A stretch of DNA of 64,000 nt, taken from contig CAMPET010000009.1 in the NCBI GenBank assembly GCA_946803715.1, positions 524,836 through 588,835 on the forward strand, in the 5' to 3' direction. The stretch comes from Beroe ovata. Its lineage: Eukaryota > Ctenophora > Nuda > Beroida > Beroidae. Shown here one piece after another: positions 48,060 through 59,600 of this stretch. Within the stretch, counting starts at the first letter, position 1, and each line of letters begins with the position of its first letter. A program made the translations under genes and the position numbers. The notes below the pieces were generated by a model. The model was not told the origin of the DNA and made no database searches. It saw only the letters and a program-made list of their open reading frames with translations.

Positions 48060-50059
48060 ATGTCCATCCTAGTGACTGGCGGATGTGGTTTCATCGGGTC
48101 TAACCTGGTTCAAATCCTCCTATCTCGCGGTGAAAAGGTGGTGAACTTGGACTGCCTCTCCTACAACAGCACAGTACCACCCATACCACCCACCGAGAAC
48201 TACCACTTCATCAAGAAGAACCTCAGGGACGCTGATCTGCCCGAGATAATGGAAAAGTATGGAGTGAGATTTGTCTATCACCTGGCTGCTCAAACACACG
48301 TTGATCTGAGTTTCCGGAATTCTGTCCACTTTTCCGAGGACAACGTCGTTGGGACACACAACTTGCTGGAGGCGGTGTGTCAGTACGGCAAAATCGTCCG
48401 TTTCGTCCACATGTCCACGGACGAGGTGTATGGACAGGTGTTTGATAAAGTTACGGAAACTGCCCTGATGAACCCGACTAACCCGTACGCAGCGACGAAA
48501 TGTGGAGCGGAGATGCTGGTTCGATCGTACGGACATTCCTTCGGCATTGACTACGTCATAGCGAGAGGAAGTAATGTGTACGGGCCGAGACAGTTTCCGG
48601 ATAAGCTGATCCCGGTGTTCCTCAATCAGATGTTTGAGGACAAGGCGTGCTTCATTCAGGGGACGGGGGAAGCGAGGCGACACTTCATATTTGTGGAGGA
48701 TGTGTGCAGAGGACTCTTGACGATCATGGACAAGGGCCAGACTGGAGAGGTCTACAACATTGCCGGATCCGTGGAATTCTCGGTGAACGAGATATTCGAT
48801 ATCTTGAAAAAGTTGACAAAGTCAAAGTCTACGAAGGTGACTGTGGACGATAGGCCGTTCAACGATCAGAGGTACCACATGGCAGACTACAAGTTGCGTG
48901 ACCTCGGCTGGCAGCCCCTCATGCCGTGGGAAGATGGTATAAAGAAGACAATGGAGTGGTACCGAGACCACCCTAACTGGACATCGTGCAAGAAGTGGCT
49001 TGTCTACGGGCACGCCGGCTGGATTGGACAGAAGTACTGTAACTTTGCGAAGAGCAGAGTGACTGTGGTGAATGGCACAGCTAGGGCGGATGATGTGGAG
49101 GGGATAAAGGCGGAAATGGACGAAGTGGGCCCGTCTCACGTCGTCTGTATCATTGGCCGGACCCATGGTCCCGGGTGTGGGACTATAGACTGGCTCGAGC
49201 AGTCGGGGCACCTCAGACACAATGTCCGGGACAATCTGTTCGGACCGTTTGTCCTCGCACGTGAGTGTGAGTCGAGGGGAATCAAGCTGACGTACATGGG
49301 CACAGGGTGCATCTTCAAATACACCGATGAACAACGACAAGACATTTTCTCGGAGGGTGATCTCCCCAACTTCTTCGGCTCCTCCTACTCCATCGTCAAG
49401 GGATTCACGGATCAGATAGTGAAAATGTTCCCCGATACCGTACTAAATTGTCGGATCAGAATGCCCATTTCCTCGGACCGATCCCCCCGGAATTTCATCA
49501 CCAAGATCACCACGTACGAAAAGATCTGCAGTATCCCGAATTCCATGACTGTTCTGGAGGAGATCCTGCCCATCATGGTGGACATGGCGCAACGTGGAAT
49601 TACGGGAACGTACAACATGACAAACCCTGGCCGGATTTCCCACAACGAGATCCTCCAGATGTACAAGGATATCGTGGATCCTGGTTTCACCTGGAAGAAC
49701 TTCTCTCAAGCGGAGCAATTGAAGATCCTGGCAGCAGATCGATCGAATAACGAGCTGACAACGGATAAGTTATCGACGTTGTACCCTAAACTCAGACCAA
49801 TTAGAGAAGCAGTTGAGGGTACACTGAAAGATATGGCACTCAAATCACGTTAGTAACAGTTATCAATGACGTCATTCAATTATCCATTCGCATTGATAAT
49901 TCTTGACACCTTTCTTGACGCCGCTGGCTGTATATCTTTCTTGACACCGCTATTTCAGCTGTGCAAGATAACGGTACTAAAAGTGTGAGCAATGGTGATC
50001 ACAACAAGTTGAGCGAGGAGGGTCACGTGAACGGTCATCTCCAAGTAAATGGTGTTTAA
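48060..50059 (+). CDS. Fused UDP-rhamnose synthase (4,6-dehydratase + epimerase/reductase), 597 or 629 aa
   Basis: Converts UDP-glucose to UDP-L-rhamnose in two SDR modules, as in plant RHM. The N-terminal dehydratase has GGCGFIG (7-13), the catalytic triad part TDE (120-122) and YxxxK (Y143, K147). The C-terminal module has GHAGWIG (317-323), GRTHGPG, YSIVKG (Y443, K447) and PRNFITKITTYEKIC, matching plant and giant-virus RHM/NRS-ER enzymes. The first exon can run to TAG at 49853. Alternatively a GTTAGT donor after 49848 joins in phase to an exon at 49959-50059 with a strong acceptor, adding a 33-residue Asn/Gly-rich tail; I favour the spliced form. Base composition is more GC-rich than the flanks. 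Such fusions are rare in animals. An in-frame extension just upstream of the ATG cannot be excluded. Confidence 0.92.
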
Positions 50060-52407
50060 AAAGTTTCCTCTTCGCTCAAAGAATACTCTTTGCCAGGAAC
50101 ATTGCCTAGAATACTTCAGAATTATTGTGCATTACGTAGTAATAATAACGTAGATGAGCTGACGTAGTATAGAACTTTTAACATTGACCGATTTTAAGAA
50201 TTCGTTAAACGCATGTTTTGAATAGACTTTCAACATGATGCACTGTAGATTTTAAGCAGGTAGACAGAGTTTGGACCTAACATGAGATTAACTATGTCAT
50301 TTCCGAAAAAAAGCATGTGATCTAAATCAAATGCTTCAGAATTGTACGGATAAGGCAACAAATTTGTAGTTATTTTGTTGAATTGAATATGGGATTGCGA
50401 CTTTCACACATGTACTTCAACTAGCACACGTCACAATTAACGTCTTTGCATTGCTTGGTCTTGACACCACTTTCTATTGACACCACTCTGGGCCCTTCTT
50501 CACTCTTCGCAATAATTGACACGATCACACCTTCGGTGTCACTGCAAGACATTTTGTCCAACTATGAACTTGAAAAGCAAGAAGATGTTTTTGGGTTAAC
50601 ATTGTGGTGTATCATTATAGTGAGCACCTACAAGGTCTTTATTCATCACGGCAACCTCTGTAGCACATGCGATTCGCATATCTGTGACGCGCGAAGGTAA
50701 TATTCGACTCAAGTATGCGCGTCTTAGACTATTACATGAATGACGCGCGGGCGCATGTATAATTGGCAATCGCGCGCACTCATCAACGCGCGGGAAACTG
50801 GACAAATAAAACCTGGCAATGATCGTTGACACCCTGTCGACCTGGCTGGTTTGCGTCAGCATCGCCCGACAAAAATTTAAACACATACGAGACAAAATAC
50901 AACTGATTTGAGAATCTCAAATCCAGATTTACAATAACTCAACAAATCCAAAACTTTTTTGTTCTCCAATCATATCATGAATCAGTACTAAATATCAATT
51001 CCTCGTTACATTCGTACACAAGTATTTAACAAAGCACCATGATAATGAAAATAAAGGTCTGAGTTGAACAAAGTAATTGTCTGAGTTAAACAAAGTTATT
51101 TTCACCTCTATAAGGCGCGCAAATTCCAATCACACAAATTCCAATCTCTCAACAAATTGAATCGACATGCTTGTGCTACATCTAACATCATACAATATAC
51201 ATGCACAAATATGAGATCACTCAAATATACCCCGGATTCGACGAAAAACAACTTGAAGTCATCCGAAACTCCCCTATCCAGATTGTTGCAACTTGGCATA
51301 AATCGGTGGAGCAAATTTCTTGCGGAGGTATTTCATGATAAACAAGGGGAGGCAGCTAGCTGCGGTCAGTGCGACAAATTTGAGGAGGAACGATCCAGAG
51401 GTAAGGAAGTCAGGGTCGAAGTATTGGGGCAGGAAAACAAGTGCCAGGAAGNGCGCGCGAAACGTTTAGAAAACGATAATCGTTTTCTAAAACGACAATC
51501 GTTTTCTGAAACGATTATCGCGCGATGATCGTTTCTCAAGCAATTATCGCTCGAATATTGTTTTTTAAGCGATTATCGTTTTCAGAGTGATGGTAAAACG
51601 ATTAATGATTATCGACTAGCAAAACGATATAAACTGTTGCCGTCCGCGTCAACTGATCTCCAAGTTCACAGTCGAGTATGGCTTTTTAGGTTGAAAAAGG
51701 TGATAATTGAATCCACATAATGATAATGTGCAGTGTGAGCAGTATGAGAAAGGCTGGCTGCAGTGTTGAGTGTACAGGGCCAGGCTATTCCTCATACTTT
51801 GATATTCACCGTGACCGGTGACCTATATTTCAACTTTGATCAATTCCCATGTTTTTCTGGTTGATGCTGTCTTTGTAGAAGCTCCCTTTTCCTGAAAACA
51901 TACTCGAGATTACGGCGCGCATGTATAATTGGCAACCGCACTCATCCACGCGCGGGAAACTGGACAGATAAAACCTGATCGTTGACACCCTGTCGACCTA
52001 TCTGGTTTGCGTCAGCATCGCCCGACAAAAATTTAAACACATACGAGACAAAATACAACTGATTTGATAATTTCAAATCCAGATTTACAATAACTCAACA
52101 AATCCAAAACTTTTTTGTTCTCCAATCATATCATGTATCAGTACTAAATATCAATTCCTCGTTACATTCGTACACAAATATTTAACAAAGTACCATGATA
52201 ATGAAAATAAAGGTCTGAGTTAAACAAAGTTATTGTCTGAGTTAAACAAAGTTATTTTCACCTCTATAAGGCGCGCAAATTCCAATCTCTCAACAAATTG
52301 AATCGACATGCTTGTGATACATCTAACATCATACATGCACAAATACGAGATCACTCAAATATACCCCGGATTCGACGAAAAACAACTTGAAGTCACCCGA
52401 AACTCCC
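50060..52407. other. Intergenic region with a duplicated contig end
   Basis: 50760-51451 and 51918-52583 are near-identical copies. The first ends at the N at 51452 inside a copy of the last ATP9 exon (51274-51451, minus strand). 51453-51660 contains A/T-rich CGATTATCGTTTT repeats. No independent gene is seen. Confidence 0.7.
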
Positions 52408-54618
52408 CTATCCAGATTGTTGCAACTTGGCATAAATCGGTGGAGCAAATTTCTTGCGGAGGTATTTCATGATAAACAAGGGGAGACAGCTAGCTGCGGT
52501 CAGTGCGACAAATTTGAGGAGGAACGATCCAGAGGTAAGGAAGTCAGGGTCGAAGTATTGGGGCAGGAAAACAAGTGCCAGGAAGTATGCTCCAAGAGAG
52601 AGGATCTGAGATAATTGTGGGTTAATTAGACGATAATGAGCTGGTGATTTGCAGTCAATTATAACTGTGTTGATATTGATGGGTGGGCGGTAGTTGAATA
52701 AATTACAAATACAACATTATTGCACCGAACGAAGAGGCGGTACTGGTAGTGAAAATGGGGAAATCCGCGTCATTTTCACCACCGACAACCCCCTGCACAG
52801 GAAGATGTCAAGAATTTGTGTTGTGTACTGTTCTTATACCTGAGCTACAGCCATGAACCAATGCCACGTGCGGACGGTAACAACCACCATCAGAAGCTCC
52901 GTGACGATGAGAACTGTGAATGTTATCGCCACAACGTGGAGAAAGTCTGAGAGAGAGAGTTATGCTGTCAGGGAGTAATCAAGAGTTATTTGCGCCGAAG
53001 GGAGAAATCCTACAATTTTCTCGAGAATGCTGCTTGTGGAATCAATGAGAGACATTGCTAATGAAATTTGGAGATGGGAGACTATGATTACCTTCCTTGA
53101 AGAGCAATATACCGAGATACATGATGGCTGTACCCTGATATACCGACACCAGAATCCACATGAAAAACGTCTTGAACGAGAGAACACGACCTGGGGTACA
53201 AAATATGGTGATGGGACTCAATATGACATTAGGTCCATTAATCCGGCAATCAATTATTTATCAATCTATCAAGATAGGATATTGAGATGAGACTGCCCGA
53301 ATTTTATTTTATTTTCTCCGCAGATGCAGCTCTAGACTTTTTGTGTAATCCGAATTCCCACTGATGCAAAAGTACACGATTGATCTCATGAATCAGATCG
53401 GAAACTCAGATCTATCAAAATGATGTACCTTTCTGAAGTTCTTTATACAGCTCAGGATAAAGCATCGCTATCTTATCCTCAACATCAACGTCAAGTACCA
53501 GGAGAAATACGGGGCCCATGGTGAAGAATGAGGTGTATCTGGAGAGGGAGGCAGATGAAATTAGAGTATTTTATGATATTACATGGGCGTGGTTGTCTGA
53601 TAAACGAAGCGCAAACATTTCAGACGCAAATTTCACTCCCTAGTCTGCCCTTTCCTCTACACTCCCAGTTCGGCCCAGTTCCCACCCTCTTGCCACCAGT
53701 GACCCGCCCCCCCCCCGCCCGGTGACCCGCCCACACCCGGTGACCCTGATCTACAAACCCGATCAGTAGGACTCCTTGGTATAAGGATATGGACACGAAG
53801 AAGAAGCACGCAGAGAAGATAGCCTGCATCACTGAGATGATGAGACCTCGGTGAATGATGAACTGAGAGAGGGATGCACATCTCTTGTAGCTGGGAGATT
53901 GGAATGAGAGGAAGGGGATGAAGATATTGGTAAAATGGGGAAAACGGGTTGAAATTGAATGCTCTAGTCGTTCACTCTGTACCTGTTTCGCCCATGCCAC
54001 AGCAGAAGTCTAGCAACAAATGAGAATTGTGCTATTGAGAAATCTGCCGCCAGTGAGGCTTGCTTCCCCTCTTTACCCACGATACCAACTCCCGCGTCAG
54101 CAGCTTGTATCATACTGACGTCATTGCCTCCATCTCCTGGGAACAGCCAATCAGCGTGCGGGAAGGAGGGTGGCCGGTGGGGCATTGGGCAACAACCAAT
54201 CAGCGAGTGGAAAAGGTGGAGGTGATAACCAATCAAAACAAGGGAAATTGGTCCAATCAGAGTAAAGCTGTGGTAGAAACTGACCTATGGCAGCGACGGG
54301 TTTTCCACTGTGTTTCTTGATGAGTTCCACGATGGATGCCTTCTGTGTGGGGCTACACCGGCAAACAACAACAGCCGGCGACAACATAGCCAGTTCTGAG
54401 GAGATGGCGGATAGGGACACACACCCACACACACACACACACACACNNNNNNNNNNNNNNNNNNNNNNNNNNNNNNNNNNNNNNNNNNNNNNNNNNNNNN
54501 NNNNNNNNNNNNNNNNNNNNNNNNNNNNNNNNNNNNNNNNNNNNNNNNNNNNNNNNNNNNNNNNNNNNNNNNNNNNNNNNNNNNNNNNNNNNNNNNNNNN
54601 NNNNNNNNNNNNNNNNNN

Positions 54619-54664
<46 letters not shown>

Positions 54665-56609
54665 CGACGAATTCCTGTTCGTAGTGTTCCAAACAGGTCA
54701 TAAGAGAGTCTCCCAAAATCACAAGAGCGTTTTCACTGAAATTAGGATAGATTGGAACCGGTAAATCTTCCTAATCTTAGTAGCAATGGTGAACGATGGG
54801 GCAAAAGTTTGATCAAATCCTATGACAAATCATCTCACTTGTGTTTTCTGAAGCTGTTTAGTTCATTATGAGCCTCTGTCCTAGTTTTGACAGGCTGGAA
54901 TGTGTAGATAGGCGTCATTTTCGACACCAAACGAGAGCTGATCGCGATATTTGTGGCAGTTTCCAGCTTATCACCGGTCAACATCCACACCTGCGTCATA
55001 CTAGGTAATGCTCGACACATGACGGTGATTATCAAGCTAGATTCTTGGCGGTTTGGTGGTACACACTATAATGTTAAAGGAGGACACTATTGATACCTTA
55101 GTGAGGTAAAAACCGTGATGAAATGACCGAATATTCAACAAAACCCGTGATGTAAAGAGTTTCCAGTATTACTGGAAACTCTGGAAAATAGTTTACGATG
55201 AATACCTTGATCCCAGCGTTTGCGAGCAGCTCAAGTGTAGTTCTGACATCCGGCTGCAACTTATCCTCCACTCCTGTCACACAGAGGAGCTCCATATCAC
55301 CCTCCAGGGTCAGCTGCACGTTCCTCATCTGGTTATTGGCAGATAATTAGGTCATAGATGCGGTAATTGGTGGATAATTAGTCTTTACACTTTAATTAGT
55401 GATCACAGTAGTTGGAGAAGTGATTGCTCAATAAATTCACGCATTGGTCACTCCACCCTACTTCATCATATCGGTATGAAAGTCACAAACCTGTCGAGCT
55501 CGCTCGTGGATGGCGAGTTTAGCCTCGTTATACCTCTTCTCAAAATCATCGTACTGCTCCTGTGACAACTGTTTCCTGGCAACGACGAGAGTCCGGAGTC
55601 CTTCACGTGCCATGTTGTCACATTCTTCTTCCAGCCAGTCGTTGTACTGAACTGGGGGAATTGGGGAGTGGGTTAGGGAGTGGCAGTGGGTAAGATAGCG
55701 GGGGGGGTTAGGGATTAGGGAATGGTTTTAGGGGGAGTGGGTTAGGGAGCGGGAAAGTGGGGGATTGCGGTAAGAGAGCGGAGGTGTGGTTTAGGGAGTG
55801 AGGGGGCGGGATAGGGAGCGTGGGAGGAGCAATCCAATTCAGGATCCTTGATACTTGATAACTTTGACGCCCCCGAATCACTCACCAATATTTGCCATCA
55901 CAACATCGGCACCCTTCATAACAAATGTTATCTCCCCACTCTCCATATCTTTCACTATGATTCCCATTCTCTTGCTCTCGCTCGTGAAGGGGAACATCGT
56001 CAGTATTTGGAACTGTTCCAACTTTCCTGTGGGAGTGCGTAGACGCATGACTTGTCTGTCTCGATACACGAGGGTGAGGTTCACCTGGGGAGTGGGGAGT
56101 GTGTGTGTGTGTGATATTAAGAGTTAGTTTTAGAGTTAGATCTAACTTACTTCGTAACTAGAGCTGGATCTAACTCACTTCGTAGCTAAAGAATCTAGAT
56201 TTGATATCTATAGTAAGACTGATAGTTAGAGTACTCTAGAGGTGGACACAACCCAACATAAAAACAGACTGTGATGTGGAGTGATTACTCTCCCAATCAC
56301 ACCCGTGATAAGAAGTGTAATTTACCTCCTCCGTCCACTCGACGAGAGCTACTTCGTCAGGTGACGCAGCCTGATACTGCATCTTCTCCGACAGATCATA
56401 CACACTCTCTGACAGACCTGAAGAGACGAGGGGGAGTTATCGGTGATTGTACACACTTGGAACTTAGTTCAGAGTCCCACTCCAGTTAAAGTTTGCGCGG
56501 CGCGCGCACAAAAGGGGTCTATATACCTGTGATAGACAAGATCAGAACCCAACAACTCGGGTCTAACCTCACACAGTAGTCGCCAGCTACTCACTATACC
56601 ACACACACA

Positions 56610-56641
<32 letters not shown>

Positions 56642-59600
56642 TCCACACACACACACACACACATGTCACCATTACTCACCAGCATTGCTGATACCCAGAG
56701 CACCGCCCTCCTCGCCACCTTCCACATCCTCCCCACCCTGCCTCTCCTCCTCCTCACAACCACTGGGGGTGACATTGTGGCAGATTGCCAGAGCCCGTAC
56801 AGACTCCTTCACTCGGTATGCCAGGGTTTTGCGAACCTGGAAAATTGCTGCTCAAAGATTGAATTGTGATGTAAACTCATCCCAATTCAACAAAAATTCT
56901 TATAAGTATAAGTTAGCGTTATTTCACTGTAATTGCTTAATTGATGTGATGAATCATAGTCAAAATTCTCGAATTTGATCCTCATTTGATCCTATTTTAT
57001 ACTTATAAGAATTTTTGTTGAATTTGGATGAGCTAAGTAACATATCACTAAGTAACATATCACTTCATTGCCACAAGTACAATGTCGGGAAGAAATGAGA
57101 TAATATGAGAACAGTTGCTATTTGCTTTACCTTGCTTCCTTGCCGTGTTCCATTCTTGTATTCGGTGTTCACGTGATCTTTGACTTCCGCAAAGGATTCA
57201 GTTCCAAAGGATACGGTCCCGAGGTGAAGTTTCTTGAAAACCTGAGTCAAGCGTCAGTAAAACTTTATAAGCAGATTGATATCCAAGGATTCATTGATCA
57301 GTATAATTAAGTAACGCGTGAGTTCAGAAATAGCACGTGAGTTGTGAAATGTGAAATAACGCGTGAGTTGTGAGATGTGAAATAGCACGTGAGTTGTGAA
57401 ATGTGAAATAACGCGTGAGTTGTGAGATGTGAAATAGCGCATGAGTTGTGAGTTGTGAAATAACGCGTGAATTGTGAGATGTGAAATAACGAGTGAGTGC
57501 CCACGCACCATCTCATTCTGCGTGAGAGTGCCGGTCTTATCACTGAGGAGGTAACAAATCCGTCCCAGCTCCTCGGGAATGGTGGTGTTTCGTACCACAG
57601 TCTCGGGGATGTTTTCATCCTTGTGGATGCAGATACTGTACCAGATCTTGGATAGGTCCAGGTTAACTCGGAGACTGAGCGGGGAGAGGAGATTTTAGTT
57701 GGGTAAACTAATGATTAGAGAGGCTGTGATAGGTTGAGAAATAGACTATGCTTGACTAGCATGTCGTTCAACTGACGATTTTACGTTTTATTCACTTTGT
57801 TATTTGATCGCTCACTTCATTCAAACATAAGGCAGTAAAAGGTTTCAAAAGGAAATAGGGGCAGTTCTCGATTGCCCAACAAGTCATTTTATATTCTCTT
57901 CACACTTTGACTCACTCCACACTTTGACTAACTCCACACTTTGACTCACTTGATCGGAATGATGCTGGAGAATAGCACGATGAATCTCATCATGTAGATG
58001 TACCAGAACTGAGTCACGCCCTTCAGCAGGACCAGAGCGATGGAGAGACAGAGGGTCAGGATGAAGAGTAGCTTGGTGAGGTTGTTCACCTCGACATCGG
58101 TGTGTCCCATCTGACCGAGGAGAAGTGAGGTGAGGGGATATATTAATGGGGTGAGGAGATTTACTGGAGTGATTTATAGTGAGGTGAGGTGAAAAATAGT
58201 GACTAGTGATAAGTGAGGTGAGAAGAGAATATATTAGGGGTAAGGACTGAAGGGATGATAAATCACTTCTGTTGAGTAAAACGTGTCAAAATACTCAGTT
58301 TCCTCATATGATCTACCTTATTCGGAGGGTTGTTAGTATTCATACTACTCCTTGTCTCACGACCAGTATAGATAACGGCCCCAACGGCCGTACCACTTGC
58401 CACCACCGAGTTTGCCCACATGGTATTCTCGATGTTGAGTGGTTCTTCCACATCAGATGGGAGCGTCTGGGAGGGCAGGGAGAGTTGTAATTTCGTGTCA
58501 TTTCATTGTTTATAACAAAGTATACTATCACGAGTAGGAGTTTTGATCAAGCACAATCAATGATCTTGTTTGATCTTTATTTAGTTTTTTGAAGAGAAAA
58601 ACAATTGTCGGTCCTCACTGCGAAAAAGTTCCCTATGAAATTGTAGATGTCTTTTTGTGGTTTCTCTGCGTACACCGCTGGACCGCTCCTCAGAATATCT
58701 ACGTCCGCCTGGGAGATATAAAGATGATGTGATGGACGTAGGACGAAGGTTTCTCAATATCTTCGTCTTTGATTTACCGATAGGATAAATGCCTGACAGA
58801 GACAAAGCATAGCTGAACGCATTTTCTGTACTAGCCAACTCTCGCCAACAGGATTTCACCCTTGGCGCCGCTATCATAAAAATGCGCGGCACGACAGAAG
58901 TCGAATGAAAACCTACGTGAACATCACATTCACACACCCCTCTCTATCTCACCCCCAATTTCTGAGTGGTTCCGACTGCAAGTCGCAACTTCCAATCAGT
59001 CTCCCCGTCCAGCTGATCAGTCCGAATGAAGCAGGATCCAGACTTCTCCGTAGTTCTGAGCAGGACAACATCGGCCGGTACCCTCTGATCCTAAGGAGGG
59101 AATTGGACGATGCATTATGGGTAATTATTCCTTCAGAGAATGTGGCTTTGACGGTGTTTTATACAAAACTAAATTTACCCTCGTGCAACAAAACAGGTAT
59201 AAATCGGTGTTAGGGGGCGGCCGGAATGAAATGTTGTCGCAATAATAGTTGCACTCCCCTATTGGAGCTATTAAACCGACGTCCGAAGGGCATTGTATCC
59301 ATACACAGTACACACATACCGGAACGCAGAACATAACTCCCATACCTTCTCAATGAAGATGATATCCCCCACTTTGATTTGGTCTGAGGAAAGTGATATC
59401 ACGCCCTGGGGCGTGAGTTTCTTATACATCGCACTGTTCACCTCCTTGTCACGCCATCGACGCTGTGGGAATCAGTGTAAGAATAGCTCTGATCCGGATT
59501 GTAGACAATTTTTAATTCTATACTGAACTACAGTGTAATTATTGTTCTATGATGTGTTTCTGATTTTCAATCTTCGGTTTAATGAGAATGCAGCGAATAA

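Noticed and set aside
48120-49718. Long minus-strand open frames opposite the UDP-rhamnose synthase
   Set aside because: They are antisense shadows of a high-GC coding exon with no similarity of their own.
54736-54770. A longer version of ATP9 exon 54735-54665 starting at 54770
   Set aside because: It is open in another phase, but the upstream exon ends with two leftover bases (donor at 54838). Only the start at 54735 gives the family sequence.
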